In this document: piece after piece, positions 45,165-55,981 of the stretch
Numbering within the stretch: the first letter of the stretch is position 1
Layout of the letters: each line of letters starts with the position of its first letter
DNA from: Alteromonas sp. a30
GTDB taxonomy: Bacteria > Pseudomonadota > Gammaproteobacteria > Enterobacterales > Alteromonadaceae
Direction: 5' to 3'
Assembly (NCBI RefSeq): GCF_026788005.1
Contig: NZ_JABEPE010000002.1
Coordinates: forward strand, 351,498-415,497
Length of the DNA: 64,000 bases
The notes under the pieces: generated by a model
What the model saw: the letters and a program-made list of their open reading frames with translations, nothing else
Database searches by the model: none
Told to the model about the DNA's origin: nothing
Made by a program: the position numbers and the translations under genes

Positions 45165-45887
45165 TTAGCTAATTAATCGCATAAATAGCGGCATAATGAG
45201 TGAAGTCACAATGCCGCTTAACCCCATCGCTACCGCTGCAAACACGCCTGCTTCAGCATTCTGACTCATGGCTTTTGCTGTGCCGACACCATGACTCCCT
45301 AACCCAATACCAAAACCCCTAGCAGAAGCAGAGTTTACTCTGAGTATATCTAGGATAAAGGCGCCGAAAGTTGCCCCAATAATACCCGTGGTAATGGTCA
45401 TGATTGCGGTTAATGATGGAATGCCACCAATAACCTCAGAGATTCCCATCGCAATCGGGGTTGTTACACTTCTGGGTAGCATAGTAAGCATGACTTTCTC
45501 GCTAATTCCAAGGCCATTTGCTATGAAGTAAGTACTAACAACTGCAAAGCAACTTCCCACAAAAACGGAAACAAAAATTGCTTTGGCATTAACCACTATT
45601 AAATGCCACTTTTTATAAATAGGAATGGCTAGTGCTACTGTCGCAGGACCAAGCATAAAATGAATAAACTGAGCACCGGAGAAGTAGCGTTCATATTCAA
45701 TATCAAAAATAAACAAGGTACTAGATACAATAAGAATACTGATGGCGACGGGGTTAACTAAAGGAAATTTATTGGATTTCTGATAGCACCAATCTCCTAC
45801 CAAATAGGCCCCAATGGTCAGTGTTAACCAAAACAATGGCTCGGCTTGTAGGTATACCCAAATATCATACAACTCACTCGTTGTCAT
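45165..45887 (-). CDS. lrgB: LrgB-family membrane protein
   Basis: A 240-residue polytopic protein of the LrgB/CidB (YohK) family: QFIHFMLGPATVALAIPIYK and PRSVTTPIAMGISEVIGG and GLGSHGVGTAKAM are family segments. It pairs with LrgA, whose stop region it overlaps by 14 bases. The pair modulates holin-like activity/murein hydrolases in Gram-positives and functions as a metabolite exporter in several other systems; the role here is not known. Confidence 0.9.
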   Translation of the reverse strand: MTTSELYDIWVYLQAEPLFWLTLTIGAYLVGDWCYQKSNKFPLVNPVAISILIVSSTLFIFDIEYERYFSGAQFIHFMLGPATVALAIPIYKKWHLIVVNAKAIFVSVFVGSCFAVVSTYFIANGLGISEKVMLTMLPRSVTTPIAMGISEVIGGIPSLTAIMTITTGIIGATFGAFILDILRVNSASARGFGIGLGSHGVGTAKAMSQNAEAGVFAAVAMGLSGIVTSLIMPLFMRLIS

Positions 45888-46263
45888 GCGCCGCTCCCTG
45901 CTTACGTTTCTGAATAAGCTGCATTACCCATGCAGTAACACCGATAGTAGCTAACGTGCCAACAAACAATAAAACAAGCACTTGTAACAGTTGGTCTTCT
46001 ATCAACGAGATATGAATCACAACGCCTACGCCAATCGGCACAAACAACAAAGAAAGGTAGGACAAGATCCCCTCTGCGGTTCGAACCACTTCATTTTCAA
46101 AAGGCTTCGAAATCAACTTCAATGGCGTGTTGTCGGTGACGAGAAGAAAAATAACGAGGAGGATTAAGCCAATAACCGGCCCGGGAAACGTGAGTTGAAG
46201 TAGCTTTTGTACCACTTCTCCAATTAACTGAAACAGAAAAATAAAGAAGATACCTTTTAGCAT
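45874..46263 (-). CDS. lrgA: LrgA/CidA-family holin-like protein
   Basis: A 129-residue protein with about four membrane helices and the family motif LTFPGPVIGLILLVIFLL (about 27-44), then VPIGVGVVIH. Upstream partner of lrgB, translationally overlapped. Length and topology fit YohJ/LrgA. Likely co-transcribed with lrgB only. Confidence 0.88.
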   Translation of the reverse strand: MLKGIFFIFLFQLIGEVVQKLLQLTFPGPVIGLILLVIFLLVTDNTPLKLISKPFENEVVRTAEGILSYLSLLFVPIGVGVVIHISLIEDQLLQVLVLLFVGTLATIGVTAWVMQLIQKRKQGAAHDNE

Positions 46264-46361
46264 GTCAGCCCTGTTGAAGTGGTTGATTTAAACGTCTAAC
46301 TGAACTGCTTTTCGTTTTTGACTATTGAGTGATTCATCATAAAACACATGCTGGATAATCA

Positions 46362-46379
46362 AAAGCCATCCTTGGCTTT
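46362..46379 (-). terminator. guaA terminator
   Basis: On the minus strand AAAGCCA-AGGA-TGGCTTT followed by TGATTAT, about 32 bases after the guaA stop. Seven-bp stem with a short U tract. Confidence 0.5.
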
Positions 46380-46410
46380 GGTTACATCAATATAAACGAC
46401 AAGTAAAAGA

Positions 46411-47985
46411 CTACTCCCACTCAATGGTAGCAGGAGGCTTTCCTGAAATGTCGTATACCACGCGAGATATACCGTCGATTTCATTAATAATACGATTCGA
46501 CACCTTGCCCAAAAAGTCATAAGGCAACTGCGCCCAGCGCGCTGTCATGAAATCGATTGTTTCAACGGCTCGTAGTGAAACTACCCAATCGTATTTACGC
46601 GCATCTCCCATAACGCCAACAGAGCGAACTGGCAAGAAAACCGTGAACGCTTGGCTGACTTTGTGATACAAATCTGCGTTATGCAGCTCATCAATGAAGA
46701 TGGCATCGGCTCTGCGTAATAAGTCGCAGTATTCCTTTTTCACTTCCCCAAGTACGCGAACTCCCAAGCCCGGTCCCGGGAATGGGTGGCGATAAAGCAT
46801 GTCGTAAGGTAAACCCAGTTCTAGACCAATGCGGCGAACTTCGTCTTTGAACAATTCACGAAGTGGCTCAACCAAACCCAGCTCCATATCCTCAGGTAAG
46901 CCCCCTACATTGTGGTGAGATTTGATTACATGAGCTTTGCCTGTATCGGAACCCGCAGATTCAATCACATCAGGATAAATGGTACCTTGCGCTAACCATC
47001 TCGCGTTTTCGCACTTTTTCGCTTCTTCGTCAAAAACTTCGACAAATACGCGTCCGATGATTTTACGTTTCGCCTCTGGGTCGTGTTCACCAGCAAGCGC
47101 ATTTAAGAAGCGATATTCGGCATCCACCTTAATTAAGTTCAAACCGAAATGATCACCAAACATATCCATGACTTGTTGACCTTCATTCAAACGCAACAAG
47201 CCATTATCAACAAATACACACGTTAATTGTTTGCCAATGGCTCGGTGCAAAAGCATAGCGGTCACAGAAGAATCGACACCACCAGATAAACCAAGAATAA
47301 CTTCATCATTACCCACTTGTTTTTTGATTCGCTCAATAGCATCTTCGATGATAGAAGCAGGTGTCCAAAGCGCTTCGCATTGACACAAATCCAATACAAA
47401 ATGTGCCAAAATGCGCTCGCCCTGACGAGTGTGAGTGACTTCAGGGTGGAATTGCACGCCATAGAGTTGTTTTTCTACATTGGCCATTGCTGCGTAAGAA
47501 CAGGTATCGGTTTTTGCAATGCATTCAAAACCCTCTGGCAATTCAATCACTTTATCGCCGTGACTCATCCAAACGTCGAGCTCACCGTTTCCGTCAGCAT
47601 TAATGTGATCTTCGATACGATCAAACAATGAGCTTTTACCGGTTAATTCAATTTGAGCATAGCCAAATTCTCTTTCTGATGAACCAGAAACCTTGCCCCC
47701 AAGCTGCACCGCCATTGTTTGCATGCCATAGCAAACGCCCAACACGGGTACTCCGGCTTGGAATACATACTCAGGCGCTCGAGGCGATCCTGTATCGGTA
47801 ACAGACTCAGGACCTCCCGACAAAATAATGCCGTTTGGTGCAAACGCTTTGATTTTTTCTTCGTCGACATCCCAAGCCCAAAGCTCGCAGTAAACACCGA
47901 TTTCACGCACGCGTCTGGCTATTAGTTGAGTGTATTGAGATCCAAAATCCAAAATTAGGATCTTGTGCTTGTGTATGTCAGTCAT
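46411..47985 (-). CDS. guaA: GMP synthase (glutamine-hydrolysing)
   Basis: Converts XMP to GMP with glutamine and ATP. About 524 residues. Class I glutaminase domain (about 8-200) with GGPESVTD, the nucleophile Cys in [10 protein letters not shown] and His in [11 protein letters not shown]-pyrophosphatase domain with the PP-loop [13 protein letters not shown] (about 233-245), then the dimerisation domain with [18 protein letters not shown] chose ATG 47985 ([20 protein letters not shown]), with GTAGG upstream; ATG 47988 immediately precedes it. Downstream of guaB, forming guaBA. Confidence 0.97.
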   Translation of the reverse strand: MTDIHKHKILILDFGSQYTQLIARRVREIGVYCELWAWDVDEEKIKAFAPNGIILSGGPESVTDTGSPRAPEYVFQAGVPVLGVCYGMQTMAVQLGGKVSGSSEREFGYAQIELTGKSSLFDRIEDHINADGNGELDVWMSHGDKVIELPEGFECIAKTDTCSYAAMANVEKQLYGVQFHPEVTHTRQGERILAHFVLDLCQCEALWTPASIIEDAIERIKKQVGNDEVILGLSGGVDSSVTAMLLHRAIGKQLTCVFVDNGLLRLNEGQQVMDMFGDHFGLNLIKVDAEYRFLNALAGEHDPEAKRKIIGRVFVEVFDEEAKKCENARWLAQGTIYPDVIESAGSDTGKAHVIKSHHNVGGLPEDMELGLVEPLRELFKDEVRRIGLELGLPYDMLYRHPFPGPGLGVRVLGEVKKEYCDLLRRADAIFIDELHNADLYHKVSQAFTVFLPVRSVGVMGDARKYDWVVSLRAVETIDFMTARWAQLPYDFLGKVSNRIINEIDGISRVVYDISGKPPATIEWE

Positions 47986-48079
47986 CATGGCCTACTCATT
48001 CCAAAAATGTACAAATTGGAGGAAGAAACACGGCTGTGTTCCTTTAATCATCATAGCCGTTAAATCGGCTGGAGGTATG

Positions 48080-48114
48080 GGCTACCGATTATCTATTTCT
48101 AATTAGGTAGCCCG
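48080..48114 (-). terminator. hairpin in the guaB-guaA spacer
   Basis: GGGCTACC pairs perfectly with GGTAGCCC across a 19-base loop, ten bases after the guaB stop. No U tract follows. It may set the guaB:guaA ratio by RNA processing or partial termination. Confidence 0.4.
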
Positions 48115-48124
48115 AATTGCTTTA

Positions 48125-49594
48125 TTACCCTAAACGGTAATTTGGCGCTTCTTTTGTGATAGTAACGTCGTGAACATGAGATTCTCCCATACCTGCCGCC
48201 GTCACTTTTACAAAGCTTGGTTCCGTGCGTAACGCATCAATAGTGGCACAGCCTGTTAACCCCATTGCAGAACGCAATCCACCCATTTGTTGATGCACGA
48301 TGTTAGCAATCGGCCCTTTATAGGCGATGCGGCCTTCGATGCCTTCTGGCACAAGTTTTTCGGCTGAATTATCAATGTGGAAATAGCGATCCGATGAACC
48401 GTGTTTTTGATTCATTGCTCCTAATGAGCCCATTCCTCGGTAAGATTTATAATAACGACCTTGATACAGCTCGACTTCACCCGGCGCTTCTTCTGTACCT
48501 GCCAATAAACTGCCTACCATTACGCAGCTTGCACCAGCAACAAGGGCTTTTGCTATATCACCGGAGAAGCGAATACCACCATCAGCAATAACAGGAATGC
48601 CCAAATCACCGATAGCAGAAACCGCATCAGCAATAGCGGTAACTTGTGGTACACCACACCCTGTCACAATACGCGTTGTACAAATAGAGCCGGGACCAAT
48701 ACCGACTTTAACCGCATCAACACCCGCGTCTGCTAGTGCTTTAGCACCTTCAGCAGTTGCCACATTGCCCGCAATTAATTGTAAGTCAGGATAGGCTTTT
48801 CTTACTTCTGCAATACCGTTTAGCACGCCTTGCGAGTGACCATGAGATGTATCAATAAGCAGCACATCTACACCCGCCTCTACGAGTAATTCAATGCGTT
48901 CGCGATTGTCTGCTGCCACGCCAACAGCAGCTCCCACACGTAAACGTCCAAGATGGTCTTTACACGCATTTGGCTTACTTTCGGCTTTTTGGAAGTCTTT
49001 AACGGTAATCAAACCGCGTAATTTGAAGTCGTCATCAACAACAAGAATTTTTTCGATGCGGTGTTCATGCATCAAAAACAAAACTTGTTCTGCCTCTGCG
49101 CCTTCTTTTACCGTAACTAGACGCTCTTTTGGCGTCATCACACTGCTAACAGGTAAAGATAAATTCTTTTCGAAACGCAAGTCGCGTCCTGTCACGATAC
49201 CAATAAGATTATGCTGGTCATCAACAACAGGGAAACCTGAATAGCCGTGCTGGCGGCCCATTTCTTCGACTTGTCTGAGAGTGGCATTAGGGGAAACGGT
49301 GATGGGATCGGATACCACCCCACTTTCGTACTTTTTAACGGTACGAACATGTTGAGCTTGTTGCTCAGCGGACATGTTCTTGTGGATGAACCCCATTCCG
49401 CCTTCTTGGGCCAACGCAATCGCAAGCGGCGCTTCGGTTACGGTGTCCATCGCCGCAGCAACAATCGGAATATTCAATTCAACTTTACGGGTTAGACGTG
49501 TTTTGAGACTGGCTTGATGGGGTAACACTGTAGAGTGTCGAGGAACAAGTAACACATCATCAAAAGTGAGAGCTTCTTTGGCTAAACGCAACAT
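48125..49594 (-). CDS. guaB: inosine-5'-monophosphate dehydrogenase
   Basis: Oxidises IMP to XMP with NAD, the committed step to GMP. 489 residues: a catalytic TIM barrel interrupted by two CBS domains (about 93-205, [18 protein letters not shown] and [15 protein letters not shown]). The active-site loop has the Cys in [17 protein letters not shown] (about 297-313). The start [18 protein letters not shown] at 49594 matches the family; the frame is open for 18 more codons upstream but lacks homology there. The promoter lies at 49632-49660. Confidence 0.97.
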   Translation of the reverse strand: MLRLAKEALTFDDVLLVPRHSTVLPHQASLKTRLTRKVELNIPIVAAAMDTVTEAPLAIALAQEGGMGFIHKNMSAEQQAQHVRTVKKYESGVVSDPITVSPNATLRQVEEMGRQHGYSGFPVVDDQHNLIGIVTGRDLRFEKNLSLPVSSVMTPKERLVTVKEGAEAEQVLFLMHEHRIEKILVVDDDFKLRGLITVKDFQKAESKPNACKDHLGRLRVGAAVGVAADNRERIELLVEAGVDVLLIDTSHGHSQGVLNGIAEVRKAYPDLQLIAGNVATAEGAKALADAGVDAVKVGIGPGSICTTRIVTGCGVPQVTAIADAVSAIGDLGIPVIADGGIRFSGDIAKALVAGASCVMVGSLLAGTEEAPGEVELYQGRYYKSYRGMGSLGAMNQKHGSSDRYFHIDNSAEKLVPEGIEGRIAYKGPIANIVHQQMGGLRSAMGLTGCATIDALRTEPSFVKVTAAGMGESHVHDVTITKEAPNYRLG

Positions 49595-49631
49595 GTAAAA
49601 CGACCTATATTGGGGATTTTGTTGCGGCGCA

Positions 49632-49660
49632 ATTGTAGCGGGTTTCATTAATCAGGTAAA
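49632..49660 (-). promoter_or_regulatory. candidate guaBA promoter
   Basis: On the minus strand TTTACC, 17 bases, TACAAT, giving a leader of about 30 bases before guaB ATG 49594. This supports the shorter guaB start, since the longer frame would begin upstream of the transcript. Confidence 0.5.
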
Positions 49661-49706
49661 CTGAAAGAGACAATATTCTATGAACATCTCCTAACCGAGA
49701 AATTTA

Positions 49707-51035
49707 ATGACCAGCCAAACGCAAAGCCATATCTACACTGTTAGTAAACTCAATAAATTTGCCAAGCACATTTTAGAGTCCGAAATTGGGCAAATATGGA
49801 TTTCCGCAGAAATTTCCAACTTCATTGCTGCATCATCGGGACATTGGTATTTCACTCTGAAAGATCCTCGTGCTCAAATTAAAGCAGCCATGTTTAAAGG
49901 TAATAATCGCTTTAGTCGAGTTACACCTAAAAATGGCGATAAAGTGCTCGTAAGAGGCAATGTGAGTTTGTATGAGCCCCGTGGCGACTTTCAGCTAATT
50001 GCCACTCACATGGAACCCGAAGGTGAAGGGTTATTAAAACAACAATTCGAGCAGATGAAACAAAAATTGGCAGCAGAAGGGTTATTTGCTCAAGAAGATA
50101 AACAGAGCATTCCTGTTAACCCTAGGCGCATCGGTGTAATTACCTCGGATACGGGTGCCGCATGGCATGACATTATTACCGTGTTAAAACGCCGAAACCC
50201 AACGACTGAAGTCATTCTGTATCCGAGCTTGGTTCAGGGAGAGTTAGCAGCCGATAACCTTTGTAGAGCATTGCATGTAGCGAATCAGCGCAATGAAGTA
50301 GATGTAATTATTTTGGGACGCGGTGGCGGCTCCATGGAAGACCTGTGGTGTTTTAACGATGAAATGCTAGCCCGAACGATTTATCAGTCTCCCATTCCTG
50401 TTATTAGCGCGGTGGGTCATGAGGTGGATTTCACTATTGCCGATTTTGTCGCAGATATACGAGCACCAACGCCCTCTGCCGCCGCTGAGATTGCTGCACC
50501 ACCGTTACAGAATGCCATTGATTCCTTGAATCATTTAAGGCAACGTTTATTGAAAAATTGGCAAGATCAACTCCGCGCTAAGGAACATGGATACGCTTTG
50601 TTGCAACATAAGCTTCAAGGCTGTCATCCTAAAAATCAGCTTTTACAACAGCAACAACGTGTTGATAACTTGCAGATGACACTAGCCGCATTGTGGCGAG
50701 ACACCTTTTTGAAAAAAACAATGCAAAGTGAGCAGCAACTTTCTCGATTATCTCAAGTGCATCCAAAACACCAGTTTTCGGGATTACAACAACGGCTGCA
50801 ATACCTTCAAGAAAAGCTTGCTCATTCACAAAAACAAATGTTGGCTAATAAGAGTCAAAAACTAGCAAACGTCTGTCAGTTATTGGATACCGTTAGCCCG
50901 CTTGCGACCTTAGCAAGGGGTTATACCCTTACCTATAAAAATGGGAAGCTAGTGAAAAAAGCGGAACAGGTAAATAGCGGCGATAACATCGTAACTCGCT
51001 TTGCCGATGGCGAAATTAACAGCACGGTCAGTTAA
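49707..51035 (+). CDS. xseA: exodeoxyribonuclease VII large subunit
   Basis: Single-strand DNA exonuclease large subunit, used with XseB. 442 residues: N-terminal OB-fold (about 8-100, IYTVSKLNKFAKHILE, then WYFTLKDPRAQIKAAMF), catalytic domain with RIGVITSDTGAAWHDI and IILGRGGGSMEDLW, then VISAVGHEVDFTIADFVAD, followed by long coiled coils (about 270-400) and the C-terminal LARGYTLTYKNGKLV. Divergent from guaB. xseB is not in this window. Confidence 0.96.
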   Translation: MTSQTQSHIYTVSKLNKFAKHILESEIGQIWISAEISNFIAASSGHWYFTLKDPRAQIKAAMFKGNNRFSRVTPKNGDKVLVRGNVSLYEPRGDFQLIATHMEPEGEGLLKQQFEQMKQKLAAEGLFAQEDKQSIPVNPRRIGVITSDTGAAWHDIITVLKRRNPTTEVILYPSLVQGELAADNLCRALHVANQRNEVDVIILGRGGGSMEDLWCFNDEMLARTIYQSPIPVISAVGHEVDFTIADFVADIRAPTPSAAAEIAAPPLQNAIDSLNHLRQRLLKNWQDQLRAKEHGYALLQHKLQGCHPKNQLLQQQQRVDNLQMTLAALWRDTFLKKTMQSEQQLSRLSQVHPKHQFSGLQQRLQYLQEKLAHSQKQMLANKSQKLANVCQLLDTVSPLATLARGYTLTYKNGKLVKKAEQVNSGDNIVTRFADGEINSTVS

Positions 51036-51086
51036 GCTAACGCTGTTTAACGTCCCGTAAAATAGTCATTTTGATATTCAAAAACG

Positions 51087-51112
51087 AAAAAAGGAGCAAA
51101 AGCTCCTTTTTC
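51087..51112. terminator. bidirectional terminator between xseA and der
   Basis: GGAGC-AAAA-GCTCC flanked by A6 on the left and T5 on the right. Symmetric, so it can end both the rightward xseA transcript and the leftward der transcript. Confidence 0.85.
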
Positions 51113-51141
51113 AATTACAGAAATTTCGGCACGCTAACGTG

Positions 51142-52590
51142 CTATTTTTTCTTTTTATGATGCTTCATCAGACGTTTACGCTTACGTTGCTGTGAAACCG
51201 TTAACGTATTCTTTTTGCCTTCATAAGGGTTACCACCCTCTCGGAACTCTATTTTGATAGGCGTTCCCATGACTTTCAATGCTCTGCGGAAATAATTCAT
51301 CAAGTAACGCTTGTAAGACTCTGGTAAATCCGCAACCTGATTTCCATGAATAACAACCACAGGAGGGTTATATCCACCTGCGTGCGCATACTTCATTTTA
51401 ACGCGACGTCCTCGCACCATAGGCGGATTATGTTCTTCTTGCGCTGAAACCATGATACGCGTCAATAGTGCCGTATTGACACGCTTTGTTGCGGCTCCAT
51501 AGGCTTCTTGTACTGATTCGAACAAATGACCAACACCCGTTCCGTGCAGTGCGGAAATAAAGTGCAATCGAGCAAAGTCGATAAAACCAAGACGATAATC
51601 CAGCTCGCGCTTAATATCATCTTTAACGCGCATGTCTAAGCCGTCCCATTTGTTGACGGCTAAAACTAAGGCGCGACCCGAGTTTAAAACGAAACCAAGT
51701 AAACTTAAGTCTTGATCGCTAATGCCTTCGCGCGCATCAATCACCAACAACACTACGTTGGCTTCTTCAATGGCTTGCATGGTTTTAACAACAGAGAACT
51801 TTTCGACGGTATCGGAAATTTTCTTGCGACGACGCACACCTGCGGTGTCGATAAGCACGTATTCGCGCTCATCACGTTGCATTGGAATATAGATACTGTC
51901 TCGCGTTGTGCCCGGCTGGTCGTATACAACAACTCGTTCTTCACCAAGTATGCGGTTAGTAAGCGTTGACTTACCTACATTAGGTTTACCGACGATAGCA
52001 AGCTTAATAGGCAACGATTGTAATTTTTCCCGTTGCGCTTCGGCATTAAGCTCTTCTTCTTCAAGATTTCGCTCAGGAATACGCATCTCAGGATATTGAG
52101 ACTCAATAGGCTCCAATACAGATTCAAGTAAATGACTGACACCACGTCCATGACTAGCCGCGATTTGCCAAACATTGTCATAACCTAACGCATAGAACTC
52201 TGCGGTTTCACTGTCTGCATCTATACCGTCAACTTTGTTCGCCACAATATAAACAGGTTTTTTAGAGCTTCTTAAATGTTTTGCAATTCCCTCATCGCCC
52301 CCGGTTAAACCGGCGCGAGCATCAACGAGAAATAAAACAATATCGGCTTCTTCAATTGCAAGAAGTGACTGACCAGCCATTGCAGCATCAATACCGTGTT
52401 CATCACCCGAGATGCCACCAGTATCAACAACAATAAATTGCAATCCTTGATATTTAGCCTGACCGTACTTTCTATCCCGAGTTAAGCCGGGGTAGTCTGC
52501 CACTAAAGCATCCCGTGTACGGGTTAAACGGTTAAATAAGGTCGATTTACCAACATTAGGGCGACCAACCAAGGCAATAACAGGCAACAT
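51142..52590 (-). CDS. der: ribosome-assembly GTPase Der (EngA)
   Basis: Double GTPase needed for 50S subunit maturation. 482 residues: G domain 1 with the P-loop GRPNVGKST (about 8-16), DTGG and NKVDG, G domain 2 with GKPNVGKST (about 200-208), DTAG and NKWDG, and a C-terminal KH-like domain ([17 protein letters not shown]). The basic tail ([13 protein letters not shown]) is usual. It lies downstream of bamB, the conserved gammaproteobacterial order. Confidence 0.97.
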   Translation of the reverse strand: MLPVIALVGRPNVGKSTLFNRLTRTRDALVADYPGLTRDRKYGQAKYQGLQFIVVDTGGISGDEHGIDAAMAGQSLLAIEEADIVLFLVDARAGLTGGDEGIAKHLRSSKKPVYIVANKVDGIDADSETAEFYALGYDNVWQIAASHGRGVSHLLESVLEPIESQYPEMRIPERNLEEEELNAEAQREKLQSLPIKLAIVGKPNVGKSTLTNRILGEERVVVYDQPGTTRDSIYIPMQRDEREYVLIDTAGVRRRKKISDTVEKFSVVKTMQAIEEANVVLLVIDAREGISDQDLSLLGFVLNSGRALVLAVNKWDGLDMRVKDDIKRELDYRLGFIDFARLHFISALHGTGVGHLFESVQEAYGAATKRVNTALLTRIMVSAQEEHNPPMVRGRRVKMKYAHAGGYNPPVVVIHGNQVADLPESYKRYLMNYFRRALKVMGTPIKIEFREGGNPYEGKKNTLTVSQQRKRKRLMKHHKKKK

Positions 52591-52627
52591 GCTTTCTTTT
52601 TCTCCAGACCAGATTTAGACGGTAACG

Positions 52628-53878
52628 TTAAGGAATGCTAATCGCGACCAGATCACCGTCTCTGGTTTGAGTATAAAGCACTTTTCCATTTCTGACGGGT
52701 GCAACATAAATTCCTTCTTCTTCATCGTCGCCTCCCACTTCGATACGGGCAACGAGCTGACCATCAGATTGGCGTAACCAATGTAAAAAACCAAATTTAT
52801 CACCAACGACCACATACGAATCCATTGGTGTTGCCGCGGTGAGATCGCGGCCTCGAAGTGTTGTTTGTGCCCATAACTCAACGCCTGTACGACGATCTAA
52901 ACCGTAAACTTGGCTGCTATCATCAACCACAAACAATGTATTTCCATCTAAGCTAATACGACGATAAGAGCGATACTCACGCTTCCAAATAACACGTCCA
53001 GTTCGTAATTCAACTGCCGCTAATGTGCCATTGTATGAAATGGTATAGACTACGCCTCCGAGCACTAATGCTTGGCTATCAATATCAACTAAGCGTTCTA
53101 GCTCTGTTGTCCCTGAAGCCGATGCGATAACTTGCTCCCAAGCGACTTGTCCTGATTCTAGTACCACCGCGGATAACTTGCCGTTTGCAGTTCCTACAAT
53201 CGCCGCCCCTGCACTTAATGCCGGTGCGGATATGCCGCGTAGCGTTAATGGCGGCACTTCGGACTCATAAATCCATTTTTCTTCGCCAGTTTCAGCATCT
53301 AATCCATACAATATGCCGGAGCCCGTATTCACGACAACAAAGCCGCCATCAACAACGGGGGTAGCAAGCACTTCACCTTTGACCTTTTGTTGCCATTTAA
53401 TTTCACCTGTCGCTTCATCAAGCGCAAGAACGAGGCCATTTTCTGTACCGAAATACAAGGTTTCATAGGAAGCAACTAACCCGCCTGAGATTTTAGCAGA
53501 AATACCATCTGCCCAAAGGTTAGTGACAGCAGACAAGTACCCTTCATTATGGTACTCAGCCAAATCAATTTCCCACACTTTATCGCCTGTATTTTCATCC
53601 ACCGCTTTAACAAGCCCTTGGCGATTAGCAGCAAATACTTTGCCGTATGCATTGGCAGGAGACAGACGGGAAAAATAGTGTTTCACGCCATCACCAACAC
53701 CAGAATCCCATTTAATATCAGGCTGAAATAGCTCATCAATTGGCTTTAATTGCTGAACGTCTTGTTCTTCTTCATCGTCAAACCAAGTGGTTGGATTAAC
53801 CCACTCAGGTATACTCGAGCAGCCGCTTAGGAAAAGTACCGGTACTAAAGCTGCTAAAAAATGCTTTCCTTTTACCAC
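52628..53878 (-). CDS. bamB: outer-membrane assembly lipoprotein BamB
   Basis: Beta-propeller lipoprotein of the BAM complex that inserts outer-membrane beta barrels. 416 residues: signal peptide with lipobox LFLSGCSS (Cys about 20), then eight PQQ-like blades such as GLVLALDEATGEIKWQQKV and GILYGLDAETGEEKWIYE (around 145-200). It sits 4 bases after yfgM and upstream of der. An acidic insertion (VGGDDEEEGIYV) is near the end. Confidence 0.95.
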   Translation of the reverse strand: MVKGKHFLAALVPVLFLSGCSSIPEWVNPTTWFDDEEEQDVQQLKPIDELFQPDIKWDSGVGDGVKHYFSRLSPANAYGKVFAANRQGLVKAVDENTGDKVWEIDLAEYHNEGYLSAVTNLWADGISAKISGGLVASYETLYFGTENGLVLALDEATGEIKWQQKVKGEVLATPVVDGGFVVVNTGSGILYGLDAETGEEKWIYESEVPPLTLRGISAPALSAGAAIVGTANGKLSAVVLESGQVAWEQVIASASGTTELERLVDIDSQALVLGGVVYTISYNGTLAAVELRTGRVIWKREYRSYRRISLDGNTLFVVDDSSQVYGLDRRTGVELWAQTTLRGRDLTAATPMDSYVVVGDKFGFLHWLRQSDGQLVARIEVGGDDEEEGIYVAPVRNGKVLYTQTRDGDLVAISIP

Positions 53879-53882
53879 TGCT

Positions 53883-54506
53883 CTATCCTTGCTTTTGAGA
53901 TGCTAGGTCATCAAGTTTCATTTGTAGAAGATCATTGGTTTCATCACTGCCTAACGCGGCGGTATAGGCTTTTTCAGCTTCATCAAACATACCTTGCTTC
54001 CGATAAATATCGCCCTTAATTTCTTCTACCTGCGCGAGATAAGACTCAGAAACAATTTTGTTCAAACTCGCTTGCGCCGCAGAAAAGTTTTCCTGCTCAG
54101 CTTGTACACGCGCCAATCGAAGTAAAGCGATGTCTTTAATGACAATATCGGCTTGGCTGTTAGTCACCCATTCCAATTGCTTTTGTGCTTCCGATAAATC
54201 ACCGCGTTCTACCGCTTCTTTCGCTAAACGAAGCGCGGCCATAACGGCATAGCTACTCTCATTATTTTCATCAACAAAGGCTTTCACTTCCGTAAAAGCT
54301 TCTTGGCTTTGTCCAAGCGAGCGCACAGCTGACTCATAAGCATTTGAAGCTTGTTCTTGGGATGCTAACTGCTCTGCATTGTAATAACGCCATCCCCACA
54401 AACCACCGAATCCAAGCACTGCACCTAGCACGATGGCCGCTCCGTTTTCTTTCCAAAACTTTTTAATGGCTTCGACTTGTTCTTCTTCTGTTCTGAATTG
54501 ATCCAT
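53883..54506 (-). CDS. yfgM: YfgM-family TPR membrane protein (ancillary SecYEG factor)
   Basis: A 207-residue protein with a cytoplasmic N-terminus (RTEEEQVEAIKKFWKENG), one membrane helix (about 19-36, AAIVLGAVLGFGGLWGW) and periplasmic TPR-like helices (about 60-200). YfgM associates with PpiD and the SecYEG translocon and affects envelope stress through RcsB. Fixed order hisS-yfgM-bamB-der supports the call. The start at MDQFRTEEEQVE is the family's. Confidence 0.92.
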   Translation of the reverse strand: MDQFRTEEEQVEAIKKFWKENGAAIVLGAVLGFGGLWGWRYYNAEQLASQEQASNAYESAVRSLGQSQEAFTEVKAFVDENNESSYAVMAALRLAKEAVERGDLSEAQKQLEWVTNSQADIVIKDIALLRLARVQAEQENFSAAQASLNKIVSESYLAQVEEIKGDIYRKQGMFDEAEKAYTAALGSDETNDLLQMKLDDLASQKQG

Positions 54507-54543
54507 TTTGATCCTCTGCCGGTCTCTGTGTACCTGTTATCTG

Positions 54544-55827
54544 TTATTTGCTTACGTTAGTGAGTGAAGCTACTGTGGCAACCACATCTTGCCTAGGAAT
54601 ACTTTGTTGCTCAGTTTCCTGACGTAAATGCTTAAGTGTAACAACACTGTTTTGCAGTTCACTCTCACCAATAATTAGCGCAATATTCGCACCACTTTTA
54701 TCAGCACGCTTCATTTGTTTTTTGAAATTTCCGCCTCCGCAATGGTTTTGAACCCTAATTTGCGGCAGGGCATCTCTTAAAGTTTCACCAAGTTGTGTTG
54801 CTGCTACTTCTGCCTCCGCTCCGGTTGCGGCAATGTATACATCAACGGCCTCACGAATGGTCAATGCTTCCACTTGCTCAAGCAAAAGTGCTAATCGTTC
54901 TAAGCCCATAGCAAAACCAACTGCGGGTGTAGGCTTTCCGCCCAACTGCGACACAAGACCATCATAGCGACCACCGGCACATACTGTGCCTTGCGCGCCT
55001 AAGTCTTTTGTCACCCATTCAAAAACGGTGCGATTGTAATAATCTAAACCGCGCACTAAGCGTTCATTAACTTGGTATTTGATACCTAAAGCGCTTAATC
55101 GTTCACATAAATCTTGGAAATGTTGTTGAGATTCGGCATCGAGGTTGTCGGACAATTTCGGTGCGTCGGCAACAACGGCCTGAACTTCTGGATTTTTACT
55201 ATCAAGAATGCGAAGCGGGTTTGTTTCTAAACGACGCAAGCTATCTTCATCTAGCTTGTCTTTATGTTGCGATAAAAACGTAACCAACTTTTCTTTGTAC
55301 TGCGCACGAGCTTCGTTTGAACCAAGGGAGTTCAACTCAAGTACAACGTTGTCTTGGATTCCGAAATGCTTCCATAGGCGCGCACTTAATAAGATCACTT
55401 CGGCATCGATGTCGGGACCGTGCAAGCCAAAAACCTCTATTCCAAACTGATGGAACTGACGGTAACGCCCTTTTTGGGGTCTTTCGTGGCGGAACATAGG
55501 TCCCATATACCATAAACGCTGTTGTTGGTTGTATAACAAACCATGTTCATTGCCCGCCCTAACACAACTTGCCGTCCCTTCAGGTCGAAGCGTTAAACTA
55601 TCGCCATTTCTATCTTCAAAGGTATACATTTCTTTTTCGACAATATCGGTTACTTCACCAATAGATCGTTTGAAAAGGTCCGTGCTTTCTACAATTGGCA
55701 TACGAATTTCTTCGTACCCATAACTGGCAACAACAGTGCGAATTTGTTGTTCCATCCATTGCCATAGCCTTGTTTGCTCAGGCAGACAATCATTCATTCC
55801 TCGAATTGCTTGGATAGATTTGCTCAC
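54544..55827 (-). CDS. hisS: histidyl-tRNA synthetase
   Basis: Class II aminoacyl-tRNA synthetase charging tRNA-His. 427 residues. Motif 2 region [22 protein letters not shown] (seen around 109-130), histidine-binding motifs [15 protein letters not shown] (about 257-271) and [10 protein letters not shown], motif 3 [11 protein letters not shown], and the C-terminal anticodon-binding domain (about 330-425). Promoter candidate at 55881-55909, so it may start a transcript that includes yfgM, bamB and der. Confidence 0.97.
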   Translation of the reverse strand: MSKSIQAIRGMNDCLPEQTRLWQWMEQQIRTVVASYGYEEIRMPIVESTDLFKRSIGEVTDIVEKEMYTFEDRNGDSLTLRPEGTASCVRAGNEHGLLYNQQQRLWYMGPMFRHERPQKGRYRQFHQFGIEVFGLHGPDIDAEVILLSARLWKHFGIQDNVVLELNSLGSNEARAQYKEKLVTFLSQHKDKLDEDSLRRLETNPLRILDSKNPEVQAVVADAPKLSDNLDAESQQHFQDLCERLSALGIKYQVNERLVRGLDYYNRTVFEWVTKDLGAQGTVCAGGRYDGLVSQLGGKPTPAVGFAMGLERLALLLEQVEALTIREAVDVYIAATGAEAEVAATQLGETLRDALPQIRVQNHCGGGNFKKQMKRADKSGANIALIIGESELQNSVVTLKHLRQETEQQSIPRQDVVATVASLTNVSK

Positions 55828-55880
55828 GGCGTCGGTTCTCTCGGGGGATTATTAAATTACTAATTAGCAAAAAGCCCTGC

Positions 55881-55909
55881 ATTATAGGGATTTTCTCGTT
55901 AAACAACAA
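55881..55909 (-). promoter_or_regulatory. candidate hisS promoter
   Basis: On the minus strand TTGTTG, 17 bases, TATAAT, 54 bases upstream of the hisS start codon. The -10 is perfect. Confidence 0.55.
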
Positions 55910-55981
55910 CGCTTGAGGTGGATAAAGCGCGAGCGTTTTACGCAGCTTCGCGCTTTCTAAAAAAGATATGGAAATTGAAAA

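Noticed and set aside
49595..49648. Longer guaB start with an 18-residue N-terminal extension.
   Set aside because: The extension has no resemblance to IMP dehydrogenases, and the likely promoter (49632-49660) overlaps it.
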